Of a stretch of DNA of 64,000 bases, positions 1 through 8,822 are shown piece after piece. Position numbers and translations under genes: made by a program. The stretch comes from an uncultured Pedobacter sp. (GTDB lineage Bacteria > Bacteroidota > Bacteroidia > Sphingobacteriales > Sphingobacteriaceae). Within the stretch, counting starts at the first letter, position 1. Each line of letters begins with the position of its first letter. Below the pieces are notes generated by a model that saw nothing but the letters and a program-made list of their open reading frames with translations, searched no databases and was not told where the DNA came from. The stretch covers positions 1-64,000 of the forward strand of contig NZ_CAJYOJ010000053.1 of NCBI RefSeq assembly GCF_913776295.1, written 5' to 3'.

Positions 1-153
1 TTTGATGCCAAAAAGTAAGAGCCCTTCGGCGGCGGTGAGCCGAGGCAAGACTGTGCTGTATGGCATAAGAAATCAGTTACGTCATTTATATTGATTTTTA
101 TACCATAAATTATTCCTCAGCATGACAACGGAGAGTAACCGAATAAAAAGCTC

Positions 154-191
154 AAAAAAGAACGGGGATAAATCATACCGACCTATCCCCG
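154..191 (-). terminator. Rho-independent terminator
   Basis: An 8-bp stem (CGGGGATA, 163-170, with TATCCCCG, 184-191) is followed on the minus strand by TTCTTTTTT. It lies about 70 nt past the stop of the minus-strand gene at 264-737, so it probably ends that transcript. The first 150 bases of the window hold no gene that I can support. Confidence 0.6.
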
Positions 192-263
192 TCATCTAAA
201 TTAACGCTCTCATATATATAAACAACCAAAAAGGTGATTTATTATATTTGATGTAAAATATTT

Positions 264-737
264 TTATTTTTTTGTTACAGGCTTTTTGGTTGCTCCTGAT
301 TTTGTTTTCTTTTCATCCAGGGGAGCTTCTTCTGTTGCCACTGCTTTTTTCTTTGCAGGAGTTTTAGCTTTTTTAACTTCTACTGTTGGCGTTTCAGCTG
401 CTTCTGTCTTCTTCTTATCTGGAGTTTTGGCTGTTTTAACTTCGGTTGCAGGTAATTCTGTAACGGATTCTTCTTTAGCCTCTACTACTTTGGGCGTATG
501 ATTTTGTTGCAGGTAGTTGGCTAAGACCTGTTTTAAATATACCTCGGGTTTAGGCATATTGATGATGGTGCCAGGTTCTTTATCCTGAGATTGCTTAATA
601 TAGGCTGATTTAATTTTGCCCCAATCTTTAGAATATAGTTTAATAAACATTTCTACAAATTGTTCGTCTGTATATTTTTTAGGCAATCTGCCGAGCACTG
701 CCTGAATTTTTTCTTCTTTTCTGTGTAATACCGCCAT
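264..737 (-). CDS. Hypothetical protein with lysine/alanine-rich histone-H1-like tail
   Basis: About 157 residues from the internal ATG at 737. An upstream in-frame ATG at 755 would overlap the promoter, so I prefer 737. The first 75 residues are an ordinary mixed alpha region. The last 75 are low-complexity Lys/Ala/Thr/Pro with repeated TPDKKK and TPAKKK units, resembling histone-H1-like DNA-binding tails. No enzyme motif is seen. The gene is monocistronic with its own promoter box and terminator. Nucleic-acid binding is inferred from composition only; the family is not recognised. Confidence 0.7.
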   Translation of the reverse strand: MAVLHRKEEKIQAVLGRLPKKYTDEQFVEMFIKLYSKDWGKIKSAYIKQSQDKEPGTIINMPKPEVYLKQVLANYLQQNHTPKVVEAKEESVTELPATEVKTAKTPDKKKTEAAETPTVEVKKAKTPAKKKAVATEEAPLDEKKTKSGATKKPVTKK

Positions 738-752
738 GGATTTTATTTTGTA

Positions 753-760
753 CAAAGATA
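753..760 (-). promoter_or_regulatory. Bacteroidota -7 box (TATCTTTG)
   Basis: TATCTTTG on the minus strand matches TAnnTTTG and lies 15 nt upstream of the ATG at 737. No good -33 TTTG is visible. This box argues for the shorter start. Confidence 0.5.
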
Positions 761-820
761 GCTGAATTTTATCATTATCGGTTTTGCCCTTTCAGGTAGA
801 CGGATAGTTAACATTGCCCG

Positions 821-1219
821 CTAAAGGGATGCCGGTATTTCTGCAGCGGTAGATTCGATTTTTCGATTTTTAACCAACCGTTCGCGATGTTTTAGTCCCC
901 ATTCTCTTAGTTCATTAATCACTCGGTCAAGCGATTCGCTATAGGGGGTAAGTTCATAAGTTACGGTAACGGGAGTGGTAGAAAATACCTTTCGGACCAG
1001 AAACTCATTCAATTCCAAATCCTTAAGTTCTTTCGATAATATTTTTGGCGTAATCTCACCGAGCGATTTCTGGATCTCATTAAACCGCTTGGGTCCATCT
1101 TGCAATGCAATAATTAACGGAAACTTCCACTTCCCGTTTAATACATATAACGCGTCTTTTACTGCATTTAAACTTGCCGTACAGGTTTCTTTATTACGGT
1201 GTTGTTTTCTTGTTTCCAT
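821..1219 (-). CDS. HxlR-family winged-helix transcriptional regulator
   Basis: About 132 residues from the ATG at 1219 (METRKQ). The HxlR winged helix covers residues 20-110, with the family signature GKWKFPLI, then GPKRFNEIQKSLGEITPKIL and a basic wing ending in YELTPYSESL. HxlR proteins are MarR-like dimers that often respond to redox or small electrophiles; the target here is unknown. A TACCTTTG promoter box ends only 4 nt before this ATG, so the message may be leaderless, and the alternative start at 1234 would lie upstream of the expected transcript start. Confidence 0.9.
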   Translation of the reverse strand: METRKQHRNKETCTASLNAVKDALYVLNGKWKFPLIIALQDGPKRFNEIQKSLGEITPKILSKELKDLELNEFLVRKVFSTTPVTVTYELTPYSESLDRVINELREWGLKHRERLVKNRKIESTAAEIPASL

Positions 1220-1223
1220 AACA

Positions 1224-1231
1224 CAAAGGTA
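1224..1231 (-). promoter_or_regulatory. -7 promoter box (TACCTTTG) abutting a start codon
   Basis: TACCTTTG on the minus strand ends 4 nt before the HxlR gene ATG. With Bacteroidota spacing, transcription would start at or next to the ATG. Confidence 0.5.
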
Positions 1232-1340
1232 CATGCTTTCATAAAGATAGTACTATTCGTTGGGATATTAATAGCTTTAAGATAGTTGTCAGTAAACAAT
1301 TTTATTCAACGTATGAAAACAATGCCGTTAAACTTCGAAA

Positions 1341-1535
1341 CTACTTCTTCCATCCTTTTTGCATTTTTTTGTAGGCTTTTTTGCTGATTTTTGACTTTTT
1401 CTTGGATCTTGATTTGCCTTTTTTCTTCCGGGCGTTAATATTATTTACCAATGAGTTTTTAACCCCTAGCTTGTTCTTTTTTTTGCCTTTCTTTTTATCT
1501 TTTTTCTTTTTGCTTTTTTTCTTTTCTTTTGCCAT
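1341..1535 (-). CDS. Small lysine-rich basic protein
   Basis: 64 residues, about half Lys, with runs such as KKKKDKKKGKKK and few hydrophobic residues. The uncharged middle (LGVKNSLVNNINARK) interrupts two basic blocks. It is probably a nucleic-acid- or ribosome-associated small protein, inferred from composition only. A-rich genomes can produce such ORFs by chance, but the clean start and stop and independent spacing favour a real gene. It sits near a second Lys-rich gene (264-737). Confidence 0.55.
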   Translation of the reverse strand: MAKEKKKSKKKKDKKKGKKKNKLGVKNSLVNNINARKKKGKSRSKKKSKISKKAYKKMQKGWKK

Positions 1536-1646
1536 GATGTAAATTATTTATTAATTAACACCAAATTGCATCAAAAGGTTCCGGTAAAAGTTTCTTAAAA
1601 TAAAAAAGCACCAACCGTGGAAGATTAATGCTTTTAATACTGTTGA

Positions 1647-1871
1647 TTAAACCTTTTTTGGAGGAAGATCGAATGCAATGGCATCATGCTCAAAATGGCC
1701 TTTATGAGCACCATCGCAAAATGGTTTGTTTTTAGATAAGCCACAACGACAGATTGAAACGACTTCTCTGCCCTGTAAGCCATAAGCATTCCCGTTTCTA
1801 TCTACTATTTCAAAATCGCCCTCTATTTTAACAGAGCCGTTATTGTTAATGGTAAGTTTTGTTTTAGACAT
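1647..1871 (-). CDS. CDGSH iron-sulfur domain protein
   Basis: 74 residues from the ATG at 1871 (MSKTKL). The C-terminal half has the motif C-x-C-x2-S-x3-P-x-C-D-G-A-H (CRCGLSKNKPFCDGAH), which binds a [2Fe-2S] cluster through three Cys and one His. The protein is a minimal single-motif CDGSH form with no membrane segment, so it is probably a soluble redox or cluster-transfer protein. It is monocistronic, with a TAGTTTTG promoter box at 1890-1897. Confidence 0.92.
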   Translation of the reverse strand: MSKTKLTINNNGSVKIEGDFEIVDRNGNAYGLQGREVVSICRCGLSKNKPFCDGAHKGHFEHDAIAFDLPPKKV

Positions 1872-1889
1872 GTATGTATTAGTTTGGTG

Positions 1890-1897
1890 CAAAACTA
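1890..1897 (-). promoter_or_regulatory. -7 promoter box (TAGTTTTG)
   Basis: TAGTTTTG on the minus strand, 18 nt upstream of the CDGSH ATG at 1871, matches TAnnTTTG. No clear -33 element is seen. Confidence 0.45.
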
Positions 1898-1961
1898 AAA
1901 CATCGGCACATTATTTTCAGAGCAGTTTTCTATTTAGAAACATTCTCTTCTTGGTTTAAGC

Positions 1962-2639
1962 TTATTTTCTGATGACGTACGCTATCATATCTGTTCTGAT
2001 TTCGAAACCTAGTTTCTGGTAAAGTTTAATAGCGCCTTCATTGTCATTTCTAACGTGAAGAAAAGGTATTTCCGAACGGAGTAATATCCTTTTAACCTGC
2101 TCTTGTAAAATCTTAAATGCATAACCTTTGCCTAAATGATCAGGGTGTGTACAAACGGCGCTTATTTCACGATAGGGGCTTGGGAAAAACCGGTGACCGG
2201 CCATTGCAGCTAGTTGTTCATCTACAAATATGCCCGTGTAATTACTGAGTTCAATAGTTCTGGCCAGGAACGGTCCTGGTTTGGTCAGTTCTACCAGATC
2301 GATCATTTCATTAACATGTTTTAAATCCAGTTCTGTAAGGCCGCTTGCATCTGGCGTTGGAATTTCTTTGCCACGGAAAATGAATTGAAACATATCAATC
2401 TGAGTTAACAGATTCCATTTTTCGGGTATTTCTACTGGGGTTTTTGAGAAAAATACGAAAAGACTTTCTGCCGGACTGATTTGATAGAGGGTATTTAGGT
2501 TCTCCTGCGAATTATCTTTCAAACCGGCGAATGCGGTGATATCTTCAACGTAGTATTTTACCTCATCAGTTCCTTTTGAGATATGGCTATGCCCTGATGT
2601 TAAGGCATAATAAATCGGATTATCTAATACTTCTTCCAT
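1962..2639 (-). CDS. GNAT-family N-acetyltransferase
   Basis: 225 residues. The acetyl-CoA-binding core lies in the C-terminal half: VCTHPDHLGKGYAFKIL is motif A (loop Q/R-x-x-G-x-G/A type), and HVRNDNEGAIKLYQKLGFE is motif B. The first 100 residues are a less conserved substrate-side region, the layout of FR47-like acetyltransferases. The substrate cannot be read. A TATCTTTG box ends 4 nt before the ATG, so the transcript is probably leaderless. Confidence 0.88.
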   Translation of the reverse strand: MEEVLDNPIYYALTSGHSHISKGTDEVKYYVEDITAFAGLKDNSQENLNTLYQISPAESLFVFFSKTPVEIPEKWNLLTQIDMFQFIFRGKEIPTPDASGLTELDLKHVNEMIDLVELTKPGPFLARTIELSNYTGIFVDEQLAAMAGHRFFPSPYREISAVCTHPDHLGKGYAFKILQEQVKRILLRSEIPFLHVRNDNEGAIKLYQKLGFEIRTDMIAYVIRK

Positions 2640-2643
2640 CCAA

Positions 2644-2651
2644 CAAAGATA
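2644..2651 (-). promoter_or_regulatory. -7 promoter box (TATCTTTG) abutting a start codon
   Basis: TATCTTTG on the minus strand ends 4 nt from the GNAT gene ATG (2637-2639), implying a transcript start at the ATG. Confidence 0.5.
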
Positions 2652-2715
2652 TTAAATGCGCGGTTAGGCAGGGGTAGATTTTGTTTAGGCTAACCGAATG
2701 AAATTTTTGGGATTG

Positions 2716-2746
2716 AAAAAAAATACCCGCGGTTTTTAATCGCGGG
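2716..2746 (-). terminator. Rho-independent terminator of the sigma/FecR remnant
   Basis: A CCCGCG/CGCGGG stem (2726-2731/2741-2746) is followed on the minus strand by TATTTTTTTT. It lies about 30 nt after the stop of the FecR-protease fusion, so it ends that transcript. Confidence 0.75.
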
Positions 2747-2778
2747 CATCTGAGCGTGCTGTTAATATTAAGCTAAAT

Positions 2779-3600
2779 TTATTGATTTGATCCTGATCGC
2801 ACCAGTTTCCATAGTGATTCAACAGGTACCGTATTTTTTACCACCATCTGTACACTGGGATTCATTTCACTATGCGTGTACATTTTTGTGTTAGAAACCG
2901 TTCCCACTACACGCCCATAAACATCCAATACCGGGCCATCGCTTGATCCGGTTGCATAATCTGCAGAAATAGCCATCATTTCCCTGAAGAAATGGGCATC
3001 ATCTGGTCCTGCTTCTTCCATGTATTTATTTGTTACGTTACCCTGGCACTGCCCACCTTTTGGAGTGGATAAGGTAAAATTCTGAATTTGATCTTCTTTA
3101 GCGAGCAATGCTCCATCTTTGTAGCGGATCGTATTTTTATCGGCAATAATCTCTTGTTTACTGCCCTCTAATTGATAGACTTTACCATTAGTTGACTGTA
3201 ACGTTGCCCGATGAGTACCAGGAAGGATGTCATGTGCAATATCTTTTCGAAGAGTATCTTTAAGATAATTGGATTTATAAATAAAAAATGTGGTGAATAA
3301 AAAAATCAAGATGGCTGCTGCGGCTGCTGCATATTGTAGAGATGAAAACAATTTCCGCTGCTTAGGCTGAACCTTTTCTATTTTCTGAGCGATTTAATTC
3401 CAGACTAAATCGCCAATAGCTTTAGATTTTGGATGAACTGAGTGAGATGTTGAATCAAAATATCCGCTAACTACCTCATCAAACTGTACCTCATCTTCAT
3501 TATTCTGAAGAAGTTGGTTAAGTTCGGTCAATTCATCCTTTGTGATGACATCGTTTAGGTACTGATCAAATAAAAACTTAATTCTGTTTGGTTTGCTCAT
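2779..3600 (-). pseudogene. FecR-type anti-sigma factor, broken by an in-frame TAA and fused to a trypsin-like protease tail
   Basis: The 274-codon reading frame is interrupted by TAA at 3394-3396; 14 codons downstream translation can resume in the same frame. The cytoplasmic part (MSKPNRIKFLFDQYLND) is followed, after the stop, by a membrane helix (AAAAAAILIFLFTTFFIYKS) and the FecR entry domain up to LSTPKGGQ. Normal FecR proteins continue with a long FecR domain. Here the sequence switches to CQGNVTNKYMEE and then ATGSSDGPVLDVYGRVVG, which resembles the active-serine end of trypsin-like proteases. I infer a deletion joining fecR to a protease gene and removing the SusC/SusD-type genes that usually follow. 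Confidence 0.75.
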
Positions 3601-3674
3601 GGTAAACTAGGGAAAAATCATCCCTTTTAAGTAGAATACACATGAAAAAGAAAAAATAGCACCTCTTGGTAAAA

Positions 3675-4265
3675 TTATTTTTTTAATATGGTGGGTAGCA
3701 GGAGAACAAATAGCTCAAATGATCTTGATTTTAATACCGTTTTTAGGTGTTTGTTAGCTTTTTGAATATGATGATTGATAACAGAAAGGCTGATATTCAG
3801 TTTTTCGCTAATTTCCTGATAGCTTAGACCCTCCAGTTTATGTAAGGTGTATACCTCCCGCTGTCGATTAGTAAGCTGATCCATGGCCTGATTTAAAATG
3901 GCCCTGGCCTGTTCTGCATCATCGCCTTCTTCTACAGGATGATATAATTCTTCTTAGCCAACCTCATGGCGCATAAGCTGATCGTAAACATTTTTCCGGA
4001 TTACATTTTTAGACAGGTTTGAGGCGATCTTGTAAAGAAATGCGCCAAAACTTAGTTCTGTATCAATCATTTCGCGGTTGATCCAGATCTTTAGAAATAC
4101 ATCTTGTAAGATATCCTGGGCCAGGTCTTCAGATTTTAAAAGATAAATCAGTTTACTGGCGAGTTTCTCTGAATAAATCTGGTACAACTGCCTGAAGGCT
4201 GCCTGATCACCATCTTTTAATTCAATTAATAGCTTCTTTTCGACAGTAATAGGAGTAGACTTCAC
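3675..4265 (-). pseudogene. ECF sigma-70 factor split by an in-frame TAA
   Basis: The upstream piece (3954-4265, GTG start) holds region 2, with YSEKLASKLIYLLKSEDLAQDILQDVFLKIW. After TAA (3954-3956) the same frame continues for 23 codons (EELYHPVEEGDD...) and then region 4, with TNRQREVYTLHKLEGLSYQEISEKLNIS. Apart from the stop the total length is about 195 residues, normal for a Bacteroidota ECF sigma of the FecI/FecR type. The frame is otherwise intact. The next gene, its anti-sigma partner, also carries one in-frame TAA. Most likely both are pseudogenes; read-through is not excluded. Confidence 0.8.
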
Positions 4266-4525
4266 TTAACCTCAGTCGTTTAGTTTTGCTAATTTATATA
4301 AAAACTGAGTAGTGTCAATGTTTTTTTAAATAAAGTGGTCTGTTATTTAATAAAATATAGAAAACTAACTATTTTTTGATCGGTTTTTTACTTCATTTTG
4401 TCTTCTTCAATCGTTATATCCAAAAATGCTCAAAAAGCAGAATATATTAGCAAAATATCGTTTGCTAAACCTATGTTGAGATCTTTTTAAAAAGAAAAGT
4501 TTTTCAGAATTTGCCACATCGGTGT

Positions 4526-7195
4526 CTAGAAGTTGAAGCTGTATTTAATTAAAAATGTTCTTTGCCTTAAGGGCATGTCATAAATACTGAGTTCATTAGT
4601 ATTGGAACTGCTCTGTGTATAAGCCTGCTGACCGATCAGGTTGATACATTGAAACTCAAAAACACCTGTTGTTTTACCTGGTGAATATCTAAAATTGAAA
4701 TCTAAAAAAGATTGTTGATTCCGGTTCTGGAAGGACTGGTTAAAGCTGATTAAGTTATAGTTGAGTTGATAGGAAAGTTTATGTCCAATCCGGTGGTTCC
4801 ATTCTGCCCTCAATTTATGATTGCTCACCACATTCTCGGTCAAGCTGCCGTTATAGGCTTTCTGCCGGTTAGTGGCCTTCATAAAATCGTACATCAGCAA
4901 CAGGCTAAGCTGATTGGAAAATTTTCTTCTCAGAGAAGTGCCTGCATTTATCTGTGTACCATCATACGGAACAATGTCATTATTATAAAAGTTAAAGCCC
5001 TGCTGAAAGCCTATATTGGATCTGAACGAAAGGTTAAGCCCGGCAAAAAACAGGTATTTTGATATATTTGTACCAATATTATATTCTTTTAGCCGATTAT
5101 CAAAATCTACGGCCACGGCACGGGTTTGTATACTTTCTACCGCATATGAACGGATATAGTTTTGCCTGCTTGCCACATAACTCAGATCAATGTTGAAAAA
5201 AAACATATTGATTGGCTTGCGGAAAGAATACCTTGCAGAAAGCGATGTTTGATCTAGTACGGGAATTGGGATGGCATTTGAATTGAACTGCCGGAAATTG
5301 ACCAGGATAATGCCCTGGTAAATATCTTTTACGTCGCCAAAACTTTTATCAGCTGCGTAACTGAACTGCATATCTGCAAACTTTCCCGCATTTGTTCGAA
5401 AGGATACGGCGGGATTTAAACTAAAATATCTACTTTCTGTGGAGTACTGTTTAATCCGGTTATCATCACTGATAAAATTGTATCCGGGAGCTAACGTAAC
5501 ATTAAGTTCGCCTTTTTTTAAACGGTATAGCGCAGATGATTTTACCCTGACTTCCACATTCTGAAATCCGGTGTTATTAATATAATCATTTCCAGGATGA
5601 TGTTCGCTGAGGGTATCCTGTAAAATCAGTAAACCGCTCTTTAAACTGTTTTTTTCAAGACCAAAGTTGACAGAAGAAGAGAGCACTACTCTGCCGGTTT
5701 TTTTACGGAGTGCAACACTTTCATCCACAAAAATATTATTGGTAAAAACTGACTGTTTGAGCTGCCGGTAATCTGCTCCATTGTTCAGAATTGACTTATG
5801 GATTCCAGGCATTATCTTCAGTTGTTCATCAACCTTTTGATATTGTAGCAATCCGTTGTATTCCAGTACTGTTTCAGTTCCCAAAACCTTTACCATTTTC
5901 GTTTGATTATACACGGAACGGGTTTTCATCGGTTGTTCCTGCGCAAAATCGGCATCATTCTGCGAAGCTTGCCCCCTGCGCTGCCAGTTGGGTATTTCCA
6001 AACTGGTTTGCGATTGGAAATAAAGTTTACTGCTGTTTTTTTCTATCTGCATCTTGGCTTTCCAACTGTTTAGGCGGTATACATTGTCCTGTTCTTCAAC
6101 GTAGCTAACGGTATCTGCCCCTGTTAAAAAGTAACTCACGCTATTGTTAAAACGATAATGGCATTTAAGTTGCAGTGTCGATAAGTTAAATCTCAGGCGC
6201 CAGTCTTGCCCAAGGTTCAGCAGTGTATTTGCAGATGCACTAAGGTCGTTATTGAAGAGATAGTATTTGGGTTGTAAATCAGGAATGATTTCACTTTGCA
6301 TGGATAAATAGCTTTGCGGATCTCTGGCTCTGAATTCATTCGCCGAAAGCTGGCCGGCTTCTTCCTGTTCTACCTGCAGATCGTTACCTATGTTGTTGGC
6401 TTTTAGGGTATTGATTCCCTTAATACCTTTTCTAAAAATCATATTGTTAAAGTCGGCCAGGTAAGCTTTATTCCCTGCACCTGCCTGTGCGTTATTGCTA
6501 ATCATTGTTTTAACACTATCGCTCAAAGTGAGATTGAGCGCTACATCATCGCTGCTCACATAACCGTTTAAAGCTTTAACAGGCTGGTCGCGTTCAATTA
6601 CCTGCAACTGGGAAATGGCCGAAGCCGGAATATTAGAGGTGGCAAGTTTGTAATTTCGGTCTAATAGATTTTCACCATCAATATAGACTTTTGATATTCT
6701 TTTACCATTAAAACTGATCCCTCCTTTATCATCAACCTGTAGGCCGGGCATGCGTCCAATCACATCGGCAATTACCCGATCCTGATTTTCTTTAAACCGT
6801 CTTACATCATATTTTAAGGTGTCGGCCATTTTGCTGACCGGACCTGACGATTTAACATTAACTTCCTGTAGGTTGATGATGCTGTGTTTAAGGATAATAA
6901 GAAGATTGTTAACTGATTTATTTTTGAGTTTCAAAGTGTAGGGTTTAAACCCAAGTACTGTGGCTTTGATAAGCAGGCTATCTTCGGCTGTTTCGAGCTT
7001 GCAAACGAAGTTACCAGTTTGATCAGTTTTGGAAAATAATAGGCCTGCGCCTTTATTGTTTATAACGGTTATTGAAGCACCTGGTATGGCGGTACCGCTA
7101 CTATCGCGCACGGCACCTGCAATGACGCTTTGCGCATGTACCTGTTGTAGGCAGATGAGCAAAAAAAAGCAGATACAGATTACCCTTGTAAACAT
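4526..7195 (-). CDS. Carboxypeptidase-regulatory-domain outer-membrane beta-barrel protein (TonB-receptor-like)
   Basis: 889 residues with a Sec signal peptide (cleavage near VHAQ, residue 22). A carboxypeptidase-like beta-sandwich covers about 23-105 (GAVRDSSGTAIPGASITV). A plug-like domain at about 120-225 contains DVIGRMPGLQVDDKGGISFNG and VYIDGENLLDR. The rest is a long barrel ending in aromatic LIKYSFNF, as outer-membrane insertion requires. It follows the GLPGLI gene by 7 nt, a pairing common in Bacteroidota. The cargo is unknown. Confidence 0.88.
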   Translation of the reverse strand: MFTRVICICFFLLICLQQVHAQSVIAGAVRDSSGTAIPGASITVINNKGAGLLFSKTDQTGNFVCKLETAEDSLLIKATVLGFKPYTLKLKNKSVNNLLIILKHSIINLQEVNVKSSGPVSKMADTLKYDVRRFKENQDRVIADVIGRMPGLQVDDKGGISFNGKRISKVYIDGENLLDRNYKLATSNIPASAISQLQVIERDQPVKALNGYVSSDDVALNLTLSDSVKTMISNNAQAGAGNKAYLADFNNMIFRKGIKGINTLKANNIGNDLQVEQEEAGQLSANEFRARDPQSYLSMQSEIIPDLQPKYYLFNNDLSASANTLLNLGQDWRLRFNLSTLQLKCHYRFNNSVSYFLTGADTVSYVEEQDNVYRLNSWKAKMQIEKNSSKLYFQSQTSLEIPNWQRRGQASQNDADFAQEQPMKTRSVYNQTKMVKVLGTETVLEYNGLLQYQKVDEQLKIMPGIHKSILNNGADYRQLKQSVFTNNIFVDESVALRKKTGRVVLSSSVNFGLEKNSLKSGLLILQDTLSEHHPGNDYINNTGFQNVEVRVKSSALYRLKKGELNVTLAPGYNFISDDNRIKQYSTESRYFSLNPAVSFRTNAGKFADMQFSYAADKSFGDVKDIYQGIILVNFRQFNSNAIPIPVLDQTSLSARYSFRKPINMFFFNIDLSYVASRQNYIRSYAVESIQTRAVAVDFDNRLKEYNIGTNISKYLFFAGLNLSFRSNIGFQQGFNFYNNDIVPYDGTQINAGTSLRRKFSNQLSLLLMYDFMKATNRQKAYNGSLTENVVSNHKLRAEWNHRIGHKLSYQLNYNLISFNQSFQNRNQQSFLDFNFRYSPGKTTGVFEFQCINLIGQQAYTQSSSNTNELSIYDMPLRQRTFLIKYSFNF

Positions 7196-7202
7196 GAACT
7201 GT

Positions 7203-8036
7203 TTATTTTTCCAGTTCCAGAGGAAAGTTTATGCTCAATTTTTTTCCGTTTGTACTTTTCGTCTGTCCACTGCTCATCAGCATCATTACACTTTGTGGAT
7301 CGAAAGCATCCATATCGAGATTTTCGGCGTAAGCTTTTTCCATCCGTTCATATTGGGCTAAGGTGGTAGTGGTTAATTCCCGAGGAAGATCTAACGAAAC
7401 TGCAGAAGGCAGCTTTACAGGGGGCACCACTTTTGTACAACTAAAAGTTATCCTTCCGGTTTTATCATTCGCTTCAAGTATTAGGCCGGGTAGTCCATGG
7501 AGTTTCCACGGACCAAAACTGACAGGTATATCGGTTGTAAACCATGCGGTATAGGTTCGTCCCTTCCAGGTACCGGTTGCCTCCTGGCAGTTATAGCCTA
7601 AAATGGTTTTGGTTTCGGCGGAAATCTTCCAGTTTATTTTATCAGTGATTTCGTTAATAAGATAATCGGCACCATTAAAATTTTTAACAACAGCTAGCTT
7701 GTTGCCATTGTTAAAAACCTGTTCGGCAGTTACGGGTGTATAAGTGCCCATATCAACCTCTTCGCTTTCGCTTTCCTCGGCATTTTTAATGATCTCTGCA
7801 TTCACAGAATCCTGTACAAGTTTAGTATGGCTGGTATAAATACTTTTATCTGCGTTAAATGCCAGTAAAAATTCTTCCGTCCATACTTTCGCATTTTGCG
7901 TAGAGTCTTTAATGTGGGTAAAACGATAATATGCTGCACGCGCTGCTTGTTTCTGTGCAAAAACAGATTCGCAGCATAAACTATACGCCAAAAAAAGTGA
8001 AAGCCCTAATAAACAATTTTTTAAATGTTTTTTCAT
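7203..8036 (-). CDS. GLPGLI family exported protein
   Basis: 277 residues with a signal peptide (MKKHLKNCLLGLSLFLAYSL, cleavage near VFAQ). The family-defining motif HGLPGLILEANDKTGRI lies at about 190-206. The preceding segment has TAWFTTDIPVSFGPWKL, typical of the family, which is periplasmic or outer-membrane associated and of unknown function. It is the first gene of a two-gene operon with the outer-membrane protein at 4526-7195. The two probably act together at the outer membrane, but no substrate can be named. Confidence 0.92.
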   Translation of the reverse strand: MKKHLKNCLLGLSLFLAYSLCCESVFAQKQAARAAYYRFTHIKDSTQNAKVWTEEFLLAFNADKSIYTSHTKLVQDSVNAEIIKNAEESESEEVDMGTYTPVTAEQVFNNGNKLAVVKNFNGADYLINEITDKINWKISAETKTILGYNCQEATGTWKGRTYTAWFTTDIPVSFGPWKLHGLPGLILEANDKTGRITFSCTKVVPPVKLPSAVSLDLPRELTTTTLAQYERMEKAYAENLDMDAFDPQSVMMLMSSGQTKSTNGKKLSINFPLELEK

Positions 8037-8070
8037 AATGCCCTGTTTAAAGAGACCATCCTCTTCTAGA

Positions 8071-8103
8071 TAAAATAAACAGGGGCGTAGTTCACACCCC
8101 TGT
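8071..8103 (-). terminator. Terminator after the small secreted protein gene
   Basis: An ACAGGGG/CCCCTGT stem (8079-8085/8097-8103) is followed on the minus strand by TTTATTTTAT. It lies between the small gene (8146-8424) and the GLPGLI gene, so the two may be only partly co-transcribed. Confidence 0.55.
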
Positions 8104-8145
8104 CTCGGTGTTCGCGCTGAATTTAGATTACAGCTGGTTTAGTAT

Positions 8146-8424
8146 TTAGTGGCAGTTTTGCTGGTCCAGGTGGTTCCAGATCCCGCTCATTACACCTGGT
8201 GCATTGACAGCATCGGTGTAAACATTTACAACTACATCACCACAGGTTAAATGAAATACATATTTCTTGGTTTTTCTCCTCTGACTTTTGCTGGCTTGTT
8301 TTTCGGCAACTTTTTTTTCTGAGGTGTTTTTAGATAGGGGTAGGGCCTTTGTTGGTGCTACTTCGCCGGCGAATGCGCCGAATCCCATTGCTGTAAATGC
8401 TAGTGCAATAAATAAACGTTTCAT
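8146..8424 (-). CDS. Small secreted protein with two cysteines
   Basis: 92 residues from the ATG at 8424; a longer frame reading back to 8553 lacks a convincing start. The signal peptide is MKRLFIALAFTAMGFGAFAG. The mature part is short, with a basic linker (KSQRRKTKKY) and a C-terminal module beginning YVFHLTCGDVVVNVY and ending NHLDQQNCH, whose two Cys could form a disulfide. No family is recognised. It sits directly upstream of the GLPGLI/outer-membrane pair on the same strand, which makes it a candidate partner or cargo (inference). Confidence 0.7.
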   Translation of the reverse strand: MKRLFIALAFTAMGFGAFAGEVAPTKALPLSKNTSEKKVAEKQASKSQRRKTKKYVFHLTCGDVVVNVYTDAVNAPGVMSGIWNHLDQQNCH

Positions 8425-8822
8425 AGTTTTTCTTGTTAAGTAAATGGTTAAAATATTTGAAAAAGAGGATGGTGCTCGTTTTTCTACCGTGAATTTCAAT
8501 AGAAAAGCGTGGACAGAGAAGGGCCAACCCACATTCGGTAATTTCCGTTCCATATTCGCAATACTTTTCCAAAAATCTGTTAAGGCACTTTATCTGCTGT
8601 TCATTTTTTAAAGGAACTGGTGATGTACTGATTTTGTGTAAATAGTCTAAATCTCATTATTGCTTCAAATTCTAGCTTTAATCCTCAATCGAATAATCAA
8701 AGTTTATCAACGGATATAGCCTCAAAGTTCCCGAATATCGATAGGGGTTTTTGCGCTACCCTTTTGATTGATATATTTAGGCATTAATTCTGGGGAAGAT
8801 CCTCAACGATCAATTAAGCAAC
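8425..8822. other. Divergent intergenic region
   Basis: 398 nt between a minus-strand secreted-protein gene and the plus-strand histidine kinase. It must hold both promoters, but I cannot find a clean TAnnTTTG box on either strand. No RNA gene or repeat was seen. Confidence 0.4.

Noticed and set aside
1..90. Possible ends of reading frames at the left edge
   Set aside because: Too short and without motif, so nothing can be supported.
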